NCBI GenBank assembly: GCA_045639845.1
Contig: JAZUDW010000039.1
Location: forward strand, 1-7,140
DNA length: 7,140 bases
DNA from: Colimorpha sp045639845
Lineage (GTDB): Bacteria; Bacteroidota; Bacteroidia; Bacteroidales; P3
Direction of reading: 5' to 3'
Positions 6,295 to 7,140 of this stretch are shown here, in pieces. The position numbers and the translations under genes were made by a program. Positions within the stretch are counted from its first letter, which is position 1. Each line of letters begins with the position of its first letter. The notes under the pieces were generated by a model that saw nothing but the letters and a program-made list of their open reading frames with translations, was not told the origin of the DNA and did not search any database.

Positions 6295-7037
6295 CTAAAT
6301 TAAGTGTTAATATCAACAAGGTGGCTACCATCCGCAATGCGCGCGGTGGCAACATGCCCAATGTATTGCAGTTTGCTATCGATTGTGAAAAGTTTGGCGC
6401 TCAGGGTATTACTGTGCATCCTCGCCCCGACGAGCGTCATATCCGTTACCAGGATGTGCGCGAGCTGAAGCCTGCCATCACCACCGAGTTCAATATCGAA
6501 GGCAACCCCGTGCCCTCTTTTGTGAAGCTGGTGGAAGAGGTGCGCCCCCATCAGGTGACCCTGGTGCCTGATGCCGAGAATGTGCTCACCAGCAATGCGG
6601 GTTGGGATACGGTCAAGAACTTCTCTTTCCTCAAGGATATCGTGGCCGAGTTCAAAAGCTTCGGCATCAGAGTGTCGATCTTTATCGATGCCAATGCCCG
6701 GATGATCGAGAAAGCTGCCGAGACGGGTACCGACAGAGTGGAGCTCTATACCGAGAGCTATGCCTCTGGCTATCATGCCGACAAGGCGGCTGCCATCGCT
6801 CCCTTCGTAGATGCAGCCCGTGTGGCTCATGAGTGCGGTCTGGGTCTGAATGCAGGTCACGACCTCAATCTGGACAACTTGCAGTATTTCCATCAGCAGA
6901 TTCCTTTCCTCGACGAGGTGTCCATCGGTCATGCTCTGATCAGCGATGCACTGTATCTGGGTATCGAAGAAACAATCCACCGTTATCTGGCTTGTCTTAA
7001 GGTAACCTCTAAAAATTGGTTTTCGAACGATTTTTGA
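6291..7037 (+). CDS. pdxJ: Pyridoxine 5'-phosphate synthase
   Basis: A TIM-barrel enzyme of the DXP-dependent vitamin B6 pathway. It condenses 1-deoxy-D-xylulose 5-phosphate with 3-amino-2-oxopropyl phosphate to give pyridoxine 5'-phosphate. Visible residues are N7, R18, the H43-P-R45...H50 cluster in GITVHPRPDERHIR, E70 in FNIEG, and H190 in LNAGHDLN; SIGHALISDALYLG closes the barrel. The usual N-I-D-H near the N-terminus reads N-I-N-K (N9, K10), which I recall as typical of Bacteroidales. The ATG overlaps the metK stop (ATGA, 6291-6294), so translation is probably coupled. The protein is 248 residues; the conserved part ends at about K237 (YLACLK), and the last 11 residues, VTSKNWFSNDF, are encoded by a repeat end beginning at 7001. 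Function is probably unaffected, since the added tail lies outside the barrel core. Confidence 0.96.
   Translation: MTKLSVNINKVATIRNARGGNMPNVLQFAIDCEKFGAQGITVHPRPDERHIRYQDVRELKPAITTEFNIEGNPVPSFVKLVEEVRPHQVTLVPDAENVLTSNAGWDTVKNFSFLKDIVAEFKSFGIRVSIFIDANARMIEKAAETGTDRVELYTESYASGYHADKAAAIAPFVDAARVAHECGLGLNAGHDLNLDNLQYFHQQIPFLDEVSIGHALISDALYLGIEETIHRYLACLKVTSKNWFSNDF
7001..7020 (+). repeat. Terminal-repeat copy overlapping the 3' end of pdxJ
   Basis: GGTAACCTCTAAAAATTGGT matches the left end of the 64-226 element at 18 of 20 positions and the inverted right end at about 14 of 20. The sequence beyond it differs from the interior of that element, so either two elements share ends or a larger family is involved. 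The other end, if present, lies outside the window. Confidence 0.6.
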
Positions 7038-7052
7038 TTATGGGCGAGAAGA

Positions 7053-7109
7053 TTTCACCTTTGAACGAGGGCGCAATGCGGTGCATTGTAACCGAATGAA
7101 AAGGTGAAA
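7053..7109. repeat. Nested palindrome (two-stem structured element) downstream of pdxJ
   Basis: The outer arms TTTCACCTTT (7053-7062) and AAAGGTGAAA (7100-7109) are perfectly complementary. Inside them CAATGC-GGT-GCATTG (7074-7088) is a perfect 6-bp hairpin with a 3-nt loop. There is no T run after the outer arm, so it does not look like a simple terminator. It starts 15 nt after the pdxJ stop and probably belongs to the same repeat that begins at 7001, resembling a REP-type or transposon-end structure. The window ends 31 bases later. Confidence 0.6.
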
Positions 7110-7140
7110 GATGCCGTCTAGAATCGAAAAGCGTGAAAAA

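Overview
The window looks like chromosomal DNA of a Bacteroidota bacterium in the order Bacteroidales, probably a Prevotella-, Alloprevotella- or Porphyromonas-like lineage. Four things point there: a large secreted C10 cysteine protease with a type IX secretion (T9SS) C-terminal sorting domain, a BACON-like domain, a Bacteroides-type promoter (TTG, 19 nt, TAnnTTTG), and MetK and PdxJ proteins of Bacteroidales character. The genus cannot be fixed from the sequence alone.

Layout. Bases 1-811 hold no convincing gene. They contain a 163-bp MITE-like palindromic element (64-226) with imperfect terminal inverted repeats and a possible TAAT target duplication, then a stretch with a doubtful decayed minus-strand coding remnant and a weak promoter candidate. 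Bases 812-3919 encode the 1035-residue protease: signal peptide, propeptide, C10 catalytic domain with Cys177 and His321, BACON-like domain, adhesin-like jelly-roll, a further beta domain, a five-fold HDT-motif stalk, a bacterial repeat domain and the T9SS sorting domain. A strong intrinsic terminator follows at 3938-3984. Bases 3985-4841 are repetitive noncoding DNA: two copies of a module built on a tandem 28-bp hairpin-forming repeat, separated by a long AT-rich palindrome related to the core of the 64-226 element.

Bases 4842-7037 form a metabolic operon. A Bacteroides-type promoter is followed at once by what I read as a SAM-II (metA-motif) riboswitch aptamer (about 4888-4938), a leader of about 100 nt, metK (S-adenosylmethionine synthetase) and pdxJ (pyridoxine 5'-phosphate synthase). 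metK and pdxJ overlap by 4 nt (ATGA), so SAM, the product of MetK, probably feeds back on its own synthesis and, through coupling, on vitamin B6 synthesis.

The most notable points are: the aptamer sits too far from the metK start to mask it directly, but a 32-codon ORF starts inside it and ends 16 nt before metK; the duplicated 28-bp repeat modules; and a repeat end of the 64-226 family at 7001-7020 that supplies the last 11 codons of pdxJ and leads into a second structured palindrome (7053-7109) at the window edge.
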